64,000 nucleotides of DNA from Streptomyces coeruleorubidus (GCF_028885415.1 NZ_CP118527.1:2294001-2358000), one strand, 5' to 3'; counted from the first letter of the stretch, positions 34,422 through 43,467 are shown. Program-made: numbers and translations. The notes: a model not told the origin generated them from the sequence alone.

Positions 34422-35864
34422 TTACCGCTTCTGCCGCTTCCAAGGACCGGTGATGGCGAGCAGGATGCCCGGGTCCTGGATGTTGGCGTAAAGGGTCTTG
34501 CCGTCGGGCGAGAAGGTGACACCGGCGAACTCGCTGTACTCCGGCTCCTCTTCGGTGCCGACGTTCAGGTCGTTGCGGGCGATCGGGTACGTGCGGCCGC
34601 TCTCGGTGGCGCCGAAGAGGTGCGAGACGCCCTCGCCGTCCTCGGCCAGGACGATGCCGCCGTACGGGGAGACGGTGATGTTGTCGGGGCCGTCGAACGC
34701 GCCGTCCTTGGACGGGTCGGGGTTCACACCGAGCAGGACCTTCAACGTCAGCGTCCGGCGCTTGGGGTCGTAGAACCAGACCTGGCCGTCGTGCTGGACG
34801 GGGCTCTCCTCGCGGGCGTACGAGGAGACGATGTAAGCGCCGCCGTCGCCCCACCACATGCCCTCCAGCTTGCGGGCGCGGGTGACCTCCCCGTCATCGA
34901 ACTGCTTGCGCACGGGCGTGGTACGGGCGTCACGGTCGGGTACGTCCACCCAGTCGACGCCGTAGACGGTGCCGGTCTTCGTGGCCCGGGACAGGTCGTC
35001 GACGAACCGGCCGCCGGAGTCGTAGCACTTGGGCGCCTGCAGGACGCCGGCGTCGTCGGCGAGCTCGCGGAACTTGCCGGGGCCGTACGCGAAGCCCTTG
35101 GGCGGGGTCCAGCGGTAGAAGAGGCCGTTGGGCTCGTCGTCGTCCTCGGTGAGGTAGGCGTGGCCGCGCCTGGGGTCGATGACGACGGCCTCGTGGTCGT
35201 AACGGCCGAAGAACTTCAGCGGCTTGGGGTTCCGGTTGGCGCGCCGGTCGCTCGGGTCGACCTCGAACACGTAACCGTGGTCCTTGGTCATGCCGTTGAC
35301 GCCGGCCCTGTCGGAGTTCTCCTCGCAGGTGAGCCAGGTGCCCCACGGCGTGCTGCCGCCGGCGCAGTTGGTGGAGGTGCCCGCGATGCCGACCCACTCC
35401 GCGACCCGTCCGTCGGGGCGTACCTCGACGACCGTGCAGCCACCGGCCGCGGCCGGGTCGTAGACGAGGCCCTCGGTGAGCGGCACCGGGTACTTCCAGT
35501 TGGCGCGCGGGCCCTTCAGCTCGTGGTTGTTGACGAGCAGGGTGGTGCCGCGGGGGCCGTCGAAGGTGGCGGTGCCGTCGTGGTTGGACGGCGTGAACTC
35601 ACCGGACTCCAGCTTCGTCTTGCCGCTGTAGGTGATGATCCGGTACGTGAACCCGGCGGGCAGGGCGAGGATCCCCTTGGGGTCGGGGACGAGCGGCCCG
35701 TAGCCCACTGAGTGCCGGGCGTCCGCCGCGCCCTCCGCACTGTCGGTGTCGTAGGACGCGAGGGCGTTCGGCGCGGTGGCGAGGGCGCCGACGCTGCCTG
35801 CCAGCGCGACACCGGCACCGGTGATCGCGGAGGTTCTGGCGAAGTCCCTGCGGGTGAGCGACAT
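34422..35864 (-). CDS. phoX: Secreted alkaline phosphatase, PhoX family
   Basis: 480 residues. The Tat signal SLTRRDFARTSA is followed by a hydrophobic stretch. PhoX (DUF839) motifs: VNNHE, GGSTPWGTWLTCEEN, GRYDHEAVVIDP, EGMWWGD, FDGPDNI, which carry the Ca/Fe cofactor ligands of this phosphatase family. It releases phosphate from organic esters outside the cell. A two-unit PHO box upstream (35933-35954) indicates PhoP control. Stand-alone gene; its start is followed closely by the interspersed repeat upstream of the PHO box. Confidence 0.9.
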   Translation of the reverse strand: MSLTRRDFARTSAITGAGVALAGSVGALATAPNALASYDTDSAEGAADARHSVGYGPLVPDPKGILALPAGFTYRIITYSGKTKLESGEFTPSNHDGTATFDGPRGTTLLVNNHELKGPRANWKYPVPLTEGLVYDPAAAGGCTVVEVRPDGRVAEWVGIAGTSTNCAGGSTPWGTWLTCEENSDRAGVNGMTKDHGYVFEVDPSDRRANRNPKPLKFFGRYDHEAVVIDPRRGHAYLTEDDDEPNGLFYRWTPPKGFAYGPGKFRELADDAGVLQAPKCYDSGGRFVDDLSRATKTGTVYGVDWVDVPDRDARTTPVRKQFDDGEVTRARKLEGMWWGDGGAYIVSSYAREESPVQHDGQVWFYDPKRRTLTLKVLLGVNPDPSKDGAFDGPDNITVSPYGGIVLAEDGEGVSHLFGATESGRTYPIARNDLNVGTEEEPEYSEFAGVTFSPDGKTLYANIQDPGILLAITGPWKRQKR

Positions 35865-35932
35865 GGGTGTCTCCTGTGACGGTGGGTATGCCGTGGAGGG
35901 TGGCGGACCTCATTCGCGGACACCGTCCCGCT

Positions 35933-35954
35933 CACGCATGAACGCCGGTTGAAC
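35933..35954 (-). promoter_or_regulatory. PHO box (PhoP-binding direct repeats) of phoX
   Basis: Two contiguous 11-nt direct-repeat units on the minus strand, GTTCAACCGGC and GTTCATGCGTG, with GTTCA spaced exactly 11 bp. This is the layout of Streptomyces PHO boxes. The box ends 69 bp before the phoX start codon. Confidence 0.75.
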
Positions 35955-35956
35955 AA

Positions 35957-35994
35957 CGCCCTAAGGGGCGCGAGGAACTGCGCGACCAGCCACA
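35957..35994 (+). repeat. Streptomyces interspersed repeat, copy 2
   Basis: CGCCCTAAGGGGCG hairpin followed by CGAGGAACTGCGCGACCAGC, nearly identical to 16432-16470 and in the same orientation. It sits between the 3' end of the gene at 36020-37438 and the PHO box. Confidence 0.8.
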
Positions 35995-36019
35995 CTCGAC
36001 CCGTACCCGCCGCGCAGGC

Positions 36020-37438
36020 TCAGCCCCCCTGCTGCGACCGCGCCTTGAAGGCCGCCTTCCGCGCTTCCTTCGCAACCTTCTTGTCCGGATGCAGCCGCCC
36101 CATCGCCTCCAGCACATCGGCCGTAGCGGGATGATCAACCCGCCACACAGCCTCAAAAAAACCACCGTTCTGCTGGGCGAGCCCCTCAACCAGTGCCCGC
36201 AACTCCTCGGAATTGCCCTCCGCAGCCAGCTGCGCGGCCACCGTGTCGATGGTCAGCCAGTACACCATCACCTCCGACGGCGCAGGCACATCCGCCGCAC
36301 CATGCTCGGTGAGCCAGACCCGGGCGAGACCACCCAACTCGGCATCGTCGAGGACTTCCCGCAGCGCCGGCTCGGCCGCGGCACCCACCAGGGACAGCGC
36401 CTGCTGACACCGCAACCGCCGCAGCGGCGCCCCGGCATCCGTGCCCCGCGCCGCCGCCAGCAACTCCCGTGCCGCGTCGAGCGATTCCCGACGCTCCAGC
36501 CACTGCTCGGTCTCGGCCTGTGCCGCACCCGGCGGGAACGCGGCCGTGCCGTCGAGCAGCGCGTCGGCTCCCTTGTCCGCGAGGTCCCCGACGGCCGGCG
36601 CCTCGAACCCGGCCTCCAGCAGCCGGGCCCGCAGGCCGTAGAGCCCGAGCGGGGTGAGCCGGACCATGCCGTACCGGGAGACGTCGGTGTCGTCGACGGG
36701 CGCCGTGGGCTCCTCGTCGGCCTCGGCCATGAGCGCCTCGTCCACGGGCTGGTACGCCACGAGCCCCACCGGCTCCAGCATCCGGAACTGGTCGTCCAGC
36801 CGCATCATCGCGTCGGACACCTGCTCCAGGACGTCGTTGGTCGGCTCGCCCATGTCGCTGGGCACGATCACCGAGGCGGCCAGTGCGGGCAGCGGCACCG
36901 GAGCAGCGGCGGGCGTGTCCTCGCCGGCGGTCAGCAGGTAGAGGTTGCCGAGCACGCCGTCGAGGAACTCGGCCTCGGCCTCCGGGTCCCAGTCGAGGGC
37001 GGAGAGGTCGACCTCGCCGTCCTCGGCCACGAGACCGTCCAGGTCGGGCACGCTCGCGTCGGCGAGCACCGTCTCCAGGGCCGCGAGCCACACCGCGAGC
37101 ACGTCCTGCGGCGAACCGCCGGTGAGCAGCGCCAGGTCCTCGCCCGCGGTGACGGTGCCCTCCTCCTCGTCGACGATCTCGACGAGCCCGGTGTCCACGG
37201 CCACCCGCCACGCCTCACTGGCGTCGGCGGCGGCGTCGTCCCCGCTCAGTCCGAGCACCTCGGCGGCCGCGGGCAACTGCTCGTCGACGAGCCCGCCCCC
37301 GGCGTCGACCCGGGTCTGCGGCCCGGTCCAGCGGGCCAGCCGGGCGGCCCGGGACAGCAACGGCGTGGACAGCGCGTCGCGCGCCAGCTCCGCTTCGGGG
37401 TGCAGCCGCACCGGCGGCAGGGGGGAGCTGTCTGACAT
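36020..37438 (-). CDS. Conserved-looking hypothetical protein with a HEAT-like C-terminus
   Basis: 472 residues, soluble, very acidic in the middle (EIVDEEEGTVTAGED; DEEPTAPVDD). The C-terminal 130 residues look like alpha-helical repeats (RRLRCQQALSLVGAAAEPALREVL) and end in a basic tail (KVAKEARKAAFKARSQ). Family not recognised; similar single genes occur in other Streptomyces as I recall. Divergent from the nuclease gene. No operon partner. Confidence 0.7.
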   Translation of the reverse strand: MSDSSPLPPVRLHPEAELARDALSTPLLSRAARLARWTGPQTRVDAGGGLVDEQLPAAAEVLGLSGDDAAADASEAWRVAVDTGLVEIVDEEEGTVTAGEDLALLTGGSPQDVLAVWLAALETVLADASVPDLDGLVAEDGEVDLSALDWDPEAEAEFLDGVLGNLYLLTAGEDTPAAAPVPLPALAASVIVPSDMGEPTNDVLEQVSDAMMRLDDQFRMLEPVGLVAYQPVDEALMAEADEEPTAPVDDTDVSRYGMVRLTPLGLYGLRARLLEAGFEAPAVGDLADKGADALLDGTAAFPPGAAQAETEQWLERRESLDAARELLAAARGTDAGAPLRRLRCQQALSLVGAAAEPALREVLDDAELGGLARVWLTEHGAADVPAPSEVMVYWLTIDTVAAQLAAEGNSEELRALVEGLAQQNGGFFEAVWRVDHPATADVLEAMGRLHPDKKVAKEARKAAFKARSQQGG

Positions 37439-37743
37439 CGGCTGTTTCTCCTAGCGGCGCCTCATACGACTCAGCCGCTCAGCCTAGACGGATTTACACC
37501 CATGCCGCCTACTTCATGTACCCGTCAGGGACTGTACATGGCCGAAACCTTGACAAGTGACCTGAGCAGGCTGGAGATTGACGCGCGTAGAAGTCGGCGG
37601 ACACTTGTTCACCGGGCCGGCCCCACCAGGCCCCCGTCCGCCGTCGGCTACGCGCGTCACACCGCCCGCCCCACAGGTTGCGGCAGACAGTCCACGCACC
37701 ACCCTCGTCCCGGCGCTCTGTCACGTCCCCGGAGGGATTCCCG
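37439..37743. other. 305-bp divergent intergenic region with one inverted repeat
   Basis: Contains CATGTAC/GTACATG arms (37515-37521 and 37534-37540) around a 12-bp spacer, and a TTGACA hexamer (37550-37555) pointing to the nuclease gene without a convincing -10. A single GTTCACC word at 37607 is too little for a PHO box. No gene supported. Confidence 0.5.
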
Positions 37744-39573
37744 TTGCCGAGCAAGTCGTCCGCGCGCCTCGCCGCGCTCACCGTCGCCGCCGTGTGCTCC
37801 GCGGCATCCACGATCGTCCTCACCACCCCGGCCCACGCGGACTCGGTCCGCATCCACGACATCCAGGGCAGCACCCGGATATCCCCGTACGCCGGCAAGC
37901 AGGTCACGGACGTGACCGGAATCGTCACCGGCATCCGGACCTACGGCTCGTCCCGCGGCTTCTGGATCCAGGACCCGAACCCGGACGCCGACCCCGCGAC
38001 GAGCGAGGGCGTCTTCGTCTTCACCAGCTCGACGCCGAAGGGAGTCGCGGTCGGCGACTCCGTCAAGGTCAGCGGCACGGTCTCGGAGTACGTCCCCGGC
38101 GGCACGACCTCCGGCAACCAGTCCCTGACGGAGATCACCAAGCCGACGACAACGGTCGTCTCCAGCGGCAACCGGCTCCCCGCCGCCGCGACGATCGACG
38201 CACGGTCGGTCCCCGCCGCCTACGCGCCGGCCGGCGACACCACGGCGAACGGCTCGATCAACGCCCTCCCCCTCAAGCCCTCGACGTACGCCCTGGACCA
38301 CTACGAGGCCCTGGAGGGCATGACCGTCCGCGTCACCGACACCCGTGTCGTGGGCGCCACCGACCCGTACACCGAACTCTGGGTGACGGTGAAGCCGCAC
38401 GAGAACCGCAACCGCCACGGCGGCACGGTCTACGGCTCCTACGACGCCCAGAACACCGGCCGCCTCCAGATCCAGTCCCTCGGCTCGACGGCCGACTTCC
38501 CGAAGGCGAACGTCGGCGACACCCTCGCCGGCACGACGGCGGGTCCGCTGGACTACAACCAGTTCGGCGGCTACACCCTGGTCGCGAGCGAACTCGGCAC
38601 GCTCAAGACGGCGGGCCTGAAGCGCGAGACGACGCGCAAGCAGCGCTCCTCGGAACTCGCGGTCGCCACCTACAACGTCGAGAACCTCGACCCGACCGAC
38701 GACACCTTCGCCGAGCACGCGTCCGCGATCGTGAACAACCTGAAGTCGCCGGACATCGTGTCCCTGGAGGAGATCCAGGACAACAACGGCGCGAAGAACG
38801 ACGGTACGGTCGCCGCCGACCAGACCATGACGAAGCTGATCGACGCGATCGTCGCGGCCGGCGGCCCGAAGTACGACTGGCGCTCCATCGACCCGGCCGA
38901 CAGCGCCGACGGCGGTGAGCCCGGCGGCAACATCCGCCAGGCGTTCCTGTTCAACCCGGAGCGGGTCTCCTTCCAGGACCGCGCGGGCGGTGACGCCACG
39001 ACGGCGACCGGCGTGACGAAGATCCGCGGCAAGGCGCACCTGACGCTCAGCCCCGGCCGCATCGCCCCCGCCGACGAGGCCTGGAAGAACAGCCGCAAGC
39101 CGCTGGCCGGCGAGTTCGTCTTCCGCGGCCGCACGGTCTTCGTGATCGCCAACCACTTCAACTCCAAGGGCGGCGACCAGGGCCTGACCTCCCAGTACCA
39201 GCCGCCGGCCCGCGGCTCCGAGACCCAGCGCCACCAGCAGGCCACCCTGGTGAACGGCTTCGTCAAGGACATCCTCGACACCCAGAAGAACGCGGACGTC
39301 ATCGCCCTGGGCGACATCAACGACTTCGAGTTCTCCCGCACCACCAGCGTCCTCGAAGGGCGGGGCGAACTCTGGTCGGCGATCAAATCGCTCCCCCGCA
39401 GCGAGCGTTACTCGTACGTCTACCAGGGCAACAGCCAGGTCCTCGACCAGATCCTGATCAGCCCGTCGATCCGCCGCGACTGCGACTTCGAGTACGACAG
39501 CGTGCACGTCAACGCGGAGTTCAACGACCAGATCAGCGACCACGACCCGCAGGTCCTGCGCTTCCGCCCCTAA
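37744..39573 (+). CDS. Secreted endonuclease/exonuclease/phosphatase-family nuclease
   Basis: 609 residues from a TTG start with GGAGGG eight bases upstream; this gives a proper signal peptide (LPSKSSARLAALTVAAVC..., cleavage near AHA-DS). An N-terminal OB-like nucleic-acid-binding domain (about 50-250, DVTGIVTGI; GFWIQDPN) precedes the EEP nuclease domain, with catalytic-site motifs ATYNVENLD, SLEEIQDNNG, VIANHFNSKGG, GDINDFE and ISDHDPQV. It resembles the ExeM/NucH group of extracellular DNases. Likely role is DNA use or phosphate recovery; the neighbouring phoX supports the latter by context only. Confidence 0.87.
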   Translation: MPSKSSARLAALTVAAVCSAASTIVLTTPAHADSVRIHDIQGSTRISPYAGKQVTDVTGIVTGIRTYGSSRGFWIQDPNPDADPATSEGVFVFTSSTPKGVAVGDSVKVSGTVSEYVPGGTTSGNQSLTEITKPTTTVVSSGNRLPAAATIDARSVPAAYAPAGDTTANGSINALPLKPSTYALDHYEALEGMTVRVTDTRVVGATDPYTELWVTVKPHENRNRHGGTVYGSYDAQNTGRLQIQSLGSTADFPKANVGDTLAGTTAGPLDYNQFGGYTLVASELGTLKTAGLKRETTRKQRSSELAVATYNVENLDPTDDTFAEHASAIVNNLKSPDIVSLEEIQDNNGAKNDGTVAADQTMTKLIDAIVAAGGPKYDWRSIDPADSADGGEPGGNIRQAFLFNPERVSFQDRAGGDATTATGVTKIRGKAHLTLSPGRIAPADEAWKNSRKPLAGEFVFRGRTVFVIANHFNSKGGDQGLTSQYQPPARGSETQRHQQATLVNGFVKDILDTQKNADVIALGDINDFEFSRTTSVLEGRGELWSAIKSLPRSERYSYVYQGNSQVLDQILISPSIRRDCDFEYDSVHVNAEFNDQISDHDPQVLRFRP

Positions 39574-39631
39574 CCCCCTGGGCCAAGGGCCGGCTGGACC
39601 AAGGCGTCCAGCCGGCCCCGCGGCACCGCAC

Positions 39632-40318
39632 TCACCCGGGCACGAGCCCCAGGGCATGCCGGTACCGGCTCCCGCTCACTCCCGTCACCCCCGGGGACGT
39701 CCGCACCCGCTCCCACGTGTCGGTCGCGGGCGCCGCCAAGGCCTCGTCATAGGCCTGGTCGCTCTCCCACTCGGCGTAGTTCAGCACGTGCCCGCCATCG
39801 GTACTCAGATGGAAATGGGCGGAGACCAGCCCGGCGTGCCCTTCGGGATCGTCGCCCAGGGCTTTGACCACGAGATCGACCCACTCCTCCCGCCGCTCCC
39901 CGGCCCCCTCCTCGAAGTCGATCCGCACGGTGACGATCAGCCCCGGCACCCGCACGTCCCCGACGGCCCGGTCCCGGCTGCGGTACCGCCGGTACCGCGC
40001 GAGCCCCAACCGCTCGATCTCCGGCACGGCGGTGTCGATCTCGTCGACCCGCTCCTGCCGATGAGCTTTGACGAAGGCCTCGTACGCCTGCTCGTCGCTC
40101 CACTGCGAGTAGTGCATCAGCGTGGAGCCGTCGTGCCCCGCGTACACGTGGTACCGCAGCAGATCACCGGTGGGCCACGGCCGCCGCTCCCACGTCCGCC
40201 CGATCGCCTCCACGGTCTGCCGTTGCCGCTCGGGGGTGCCGACCCGCCAGGTACTGAAGAAGAGAGCGCCTGGCCGGGGGTCGGTGAGGTCGGGGTGCTG
40301 TTCGATTCGACGGCTCAT
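39632..40318 (-). CDS. Antibiotic-biosynthesis-monooxygenase-type protein with two ABM domains
   Basis: 228 residues, two ferredoxin-like ABM repeats (about 20-110: FFSTWRVGTPERQRQTVEAI, YHVYAGHDGSTLMHYSQW; and about 120-215: VRIDFEEGAG, SAHFHLSTDGGHVLNYAEW). Members oxidise aromatic polyketides or quinones or act as heme-like oxygenases. GGAG stands seven bases before the ATG at 40318. From gene order I believe it corresponds to the S. coelicolor SoxR-regulon monooxygenase SCO1909; the SoxR-like box at 40367-40386 supports this. Expected inducers are redox-active compounds. Confidence 0.8.
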   Translation of the reverse strand: MSRRIEQHPDLTDPRPGALFFSTWRVGTPERQRQTVEAIGRTWERRPWPTGDLLRYHVYAGHDGSTLMHYSQWSDEQAYEAFVKAHRQERVDEIDTAVPEIERLGLARYRRYRSRDRAVGDVRVPGLIVTVRIDFEEGAGERREEWVDLVVKALGDDPEGHAGLVSAHFHLSTDGGHVLNYAEWESDQAYDEALAAPATDTWERVRTSPGVTGVSGSRYRHALGLVPG

Positions 40319-40366
40319 TGAACACTCCAGTCGTATGCGCCGGTTGCCTGCGCATCCCACCTTTCA

Positions 40367-40386
40367 ACCTCGACCAAGCTTGAGGT
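40367..40386. promoter_or_regulatory. SoxR/MerR-type operator before the monooxygenase gene
   Basis: ACCTCGACCAAGCTTGAGGT: the right half CTTGAGG is the SoxR half-site, the left half CCTCGA is its imperfect mirror. Total length fits the 18-bp SoxR box CCTCAAGTTAACTTGAGG. It lies 49 bp upstream of the start, where such a box would span the -35/-10 spacer. Confidence 0.6.
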
Positions 40387-40586
40387 CAAGTGAGGGGTGC
40401 CGCGCAGCTCGGCGCTTCCAGGTGCTCAATGTCGGTGCTGGGGCCGGGTGGGTCCGCAGCCCGGCGTGGCGGGGTACCGCTGCGCCCACCCGTGCCGCCC
40501 TTGGCGGCACGACTGCCCGCGGCTGAGCGGCCCCGGCCCACCACCAACGCGCAGGCGCAACCGTCTCGCACCCCACCCCACCCCGC

Positions 40587-40982
40587 TCAGCGATGCCAGC
40601 GATGCCCGCGAGACCAGTGATGCACGTGCTGCCGCCGCCGCAACACCCCGACAGCCACCACCGCAGCCCCCGCAGCCGCCCCGGCAACCAGCACCGGCCC
40701 CGGATGCCGCATCCCGGCCCGGACGACACCGCGCACCGGCCGAGGCCCCGCATGCGTCGCCTTGTCGTGCACCGTATGCCCGGCCTGCGCGGCGCTGCTC
40801 CGCAACTGCACGGTCATCGCCCCGGCCTTGTCCCGCAGATCGGCCGCCCGCGCCCGCGCACGCCCCTTCACATCCGTTTTCCCGGCCAACTCCTCGACCG
40901 TGTTCCCGAGTTCACTACGAGTCCGCTCGATCTGCTGGCGCAGCTCATCGGGCCCCTTGGCCCCACCTTTCGCGTCCGTCAT
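40587..40982 (-). CDS. DUF3618-type small membrane protein
   Basis: 131 residues. The DUF3618 signature PDELRQQIERTRSELGNTVEELAGKTDVKGRA (shown here as a motif spanning about residues 11-42) is followed by a helix and one membrane segment (VLVAGAAAGAAVVAVGVL), then a basic His-rich tail. Usually found with holin-like DUF1469 proteins, as here (4-bp overlap). Function unknown, envelope stress suspected. Confidence 0.82.
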   Translation of the reverse strand: MTDAKGGAKGPDELRQQIERTRSELGNTVEELAGKTDVKGRARARAADLRDKAGAMTVQLRSSAAQAGHTVHDKATHAGPRPVRGVVRAGMRHPGPVLVAGAAAGAAVVAVGVLRRRQHVHHWSRGHRWHR

Positions 40983-41398
40983 CGATGCGCCCTTTCCTTG
41001 ATCTCCTCCACGTCCGCCCTGACACTGCCGAGCGCCTCCGCAGGCGTGGGAGGCGTGGCCCGGCGCAACTGCCCCCGGCCGGCAGCGGCCAGCACGGCCG
41101 CGATCACGAACAGCACCCCCGTCACGATGAGCGCAGCGGCCCAGACGGGCAGCACCAGCGAGAGGGCGGCGACCCCTGTCCCGGCCAGCGCGAGCAGCCC
41201 CGCGTAGGCGACGGCACCCGCCGCACCGAGCAGCCCACCGCCGCGCCCCGCACGCCGCCCCTTCTCGGCCAGCTCTTCCTTCGCGAGAGCCACTTCCTGC
41301 CGCACGAGCCGGGAGGCCTGCTCCGCGGCCTGTGAGACGAGCTCACCCACGGAGTGGTGCTCGTCGTGCACGGCCCGATGATCGATGGTCCCGGTCAC
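40979..41398 (-). CDS. Phage-holin-like (DUF1469) membrane protein
   Basis: 139 residues from a GTG start with AGGAGG nine bases upstream. Amphipathic start (SVGELVSQAAEQASRLVRQEVALAKEEL), two membrane helices, then a charged tail. Typical 'phage holin family' annotation, although chromosomal members are not phage lysis genes. Overlaps the DUF3618 gene by ATGA. Confidence 0.82.
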   Translation of the reverse strand: MTGTIDHRAVHDEHHSVGELVSQAAEQASRLVRQEVALAKEELAEKGRRAGRGGGLLGAAGAVAYAGLLALAGTGVAALSLVLPVWAAALIVTGVLFVIAAVLAAAGRGQLRRATPPTPAEALGSVRADVEEIKERAHR

Positions 41399-41578
41399 GG
41401 TGTTCCGCCTCCTCTCGAAGTAGGAACCCCCGAGTACCCGGCCCACCCCCGGCTACCCCACCCCCGAATCCCGGCCCGGCCACCACCGCACAGTCCGGCC
41501 ATCCCCGTACAGCCCGGCCACCCCACACAGCCCGGCCTCGCCAACCGCTCCGTGCCAACCCCTCCACCCCGGCCCCGG

Positions 41579-42262
41579 CTATCCCGCCGCCCCACCCCCA
41601 CCACGCTCACCGAGCCGCGCCAGCTGGGCCTGAAACCAGTCGAGCCGCGCCTGCAACAACGCGGCCTCCGCGACAAGTTCGGGCACACCCAGCCCCTCGG
41701 CCCCCTCCAGCCCCGCCGGCGCCGTACCACCGCCGGCGACGACCCGCAACCTGTCCCCCGCCAGCCGCGCGAACCCGGCAAGCGACAAGGACGGCCGCCC
41801 CCGCAGACACCCCCCACAACAGGGCACCAAGGCCCGCCACCCCGGACGCCCCCAGCCGGCCTCGCCCAGCGCAGCGGCTCCGGCACCGCACGCACACGCC
41901 CCCACGGTCATGACCCGCACCCGCTGCCGGGCATACCGGAACCCGCGCTCGAAGCGGATGTAGACCCCGAGAACGGAGACCTCCAACAGCACGGCAGCCC
42001 GGTGCTCGGCCGTGCACAGCAACGCCTGGGCCGCCTCGCGGTCATGCACGCAGTGGAACCCGCAGTCGCAGCGCCGATGCGGCGCCCGGTGCCGCAGCCC
42101 GTACACGCACGACGCCTCCGCCACCACCCCGTACGGCAGCGCGCCGCCCAGCGACACACCGGTGAACCCGGCCCGGGTGCCGTCCTGGGACAGCACCGGG
42201 TGGGCGATCTTGTATCCGGTCGGCGGCTCCGTCGGACGCTCCGTCGGAAGCCGCAGCCTCAT
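41579..42262 (-). CDS. Cysteine-rich hypothetical protein
   Basis: 227 residues with two Cys-rich patches (CDCGFHCVHDREA; CACGAGAA and CCGGC), so metal binding is plausible. No membrane segment or signal. Its start overlaps the 52-residue gene upstream by 4 bp. A family of Streptomyces hypotheticals as far as I can tell; no function can be assigned. Confidence 0.65.
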   Translation of the reverse strand: MRLRLPTERPTEPPTGYKIAHPVLSQDGTRAGFTGVSLGGALPYGVVAEASCVYGLRHRAPHRRCDCGFHCVHDREAAQALLCTAEHRAAVLLEVSVLGVYIRFERGFRYARQRVRVMTVGACACGAGAAALGEAGWGRPGWRALVPCCGGCLRGRPSLSLAGFARLAGDRLRVVAGGGTAPAGLEGAEGLGVPELVAEAALLQARLDWFQAQLARLGERGGGGAAG

Positions 42263-42417
42263 CGGGCGACCGGCACCTCGTCCAGCGTGGACTCCTCGGC
42301 TTCCCGGAGTCCCTCGACTTCCTGGAGTCCCTGGAGCTCAGGGAGTTCGATCTCCTCGTCCCGGACCTGCGGCTGCTCCTCCGCGACCCCGGTGGCCAGT
42401 GCCTTGCCCAGCTTCAT
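42259..42417 (-). CDS. Short acidic protein upstream of the Cys-rich protein
   Basis: 52 residues (MKLGKALATGVAEEQPQ...), strongly acidic after a short basic start. ATG at 42417 with GGAGG four bases upstream; ATGA overlap with the next gene supports it as real and co-translated. Unknown function. Confidence 0.6.
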   Translation of the reverse strand: MKLGKALATGVAEEQPQVRDEEIELPELQGLQEVEGLREAEESTLDEVPVAR

Positions 42418-42582
42418 GACGCCTCCATGAAATGCCGTCGCCGACCGTCCTGGCCATGGTGACCCATAAGACCCTGGTTTGGACATAGGGCACTCCACCG
42501 GCACAACCGGAAAGCATCCCTTACGAATACCAGGTAGAAGAATTAACTGGAGCTACACAATCGTGCTGCCGACACTACTCAT

Positions 42583-43467
42583 ATGACGACCCCCTTCGGC
42601 CGCGCCCTGTGCGCCATGATCACCCCGTTCACGACGTCCGGAACACTGGACCTCGACGGCGCCCAACGCCTCGCCGCCCACCTGGTCGCACAGGGCTGCG
42701 ACGGCCTCGTCCTGTCCGGCACGACCGGAGAGTCGCCGACCACCACGGACGCCGAGAAGTCGACCCTGATCGCAGCCGTCCGCGAGGCCGTGGCCGACCG
42801 GGCGTCGATCGTCGCGGGCATCGGCACGCCCGACACCCGCCACACCCTCGACCTCGCCCGGGAGGCCGAAAAGGCAGGCGCGGACGGCCTGTTAGTGGTG
42901 GCCCCGTACTACAGCAGACCCCCGCAGGACGCGATCGAGGCCTACTTCCGCGAGATCGCCGACGCCAGTGAACTCCCGCTCATGCTCTACGACATCCCGA
43001 TCCGCACCGGCATCCGAGTCGAACCGGAGACGATCCTCCGCCTCTCCGCACACCCCAGGATCGTCGCGGTCAAGGACTGCTCCTACGACTTCCTGGCCGC
43101 CCAGAAGGTGCTGGCCCGCACGGACCTGGCGTACTACGCGGGCTGCGACGAGCACAACCTCGCCCTGTACGCGGTGGGCGGGGCCGGTTACGTCAGCACG
43201 GTGTCGAACGTGATCCCGGACCGGCTGCGAGCCGTGCTGGACGCGTTCGACGCGGGCGACACGACTCAGGCGGCCCGCCTCCAGCAGGAGGCCACCCCCC
43301 TCATCGAGGCGATCATGTCGGCAGGCCTCCCGGGCACGGTGACGACGAAGGCGCTCCTCACCGCCCTGGACCTCCCCGCGGGCCCGGTCCGCGCCCCTCT
43401 GCGGCCTGCCGACGCCAAGACGACCGACGGACTGCTGTCGCTCCACAAGACCCTGACCACCACCTGA
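42583..43467 (+). CDS. dapA: 4-hydroxy-tetrahydrodipicolinate synthase
   Basis: 294 residues, DHDPS barrel. It condenses pyruvate with aspartate semialdehyde in lysine/diaminopimelate synthesis. TTGES (about 47-51), Tyr in LMLYDIPIRTG and the Schiff-base Lys in IVAVKDCS are those of true DapA. Codon 104 (42892-42894) is TTA, the leucine codon read by bldA tRNA in Streptomyces, so production may be developmentally limited. No good ribosome site precedes the ATG. In the uninterrupted chromosome it lies near dapD, another enzyme of the pathway. Streptomyces usually carry a second dapA elsewhere. Confidence 0.88.
   Translation: MTTPFGRALCAMITPFTTSGTLDLDGAQRLAAHLVAQGCDGLVLSGTTGESPTTTDAEKSTLIAAVREAVADRASIVAGIGTPDTRHTLDLAREAEKAGADGLLVVAPYYSRPPQDAIEAYFREIADASELPLMLYDIPIRTGIRVEPETILRLSAHPRIVAVKDCSYDFLAAQKVLARTDLAYYAGCDEHNLALYAVGGAGYVSTVSNVIPDRLRAVLDAFDAGDTTQAARLQQEATPLIEAIMSAGLPGTVTTKALLTALDLPAGPVRAPLRPADAKTTDGLLSLHKTLTTT

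Noticed and set aside
37607..37617. PHO box before the secreted nuclease
   Set aside because: Only a single GTTCACCGGGC unit; no second unit 11 bp away on either side.
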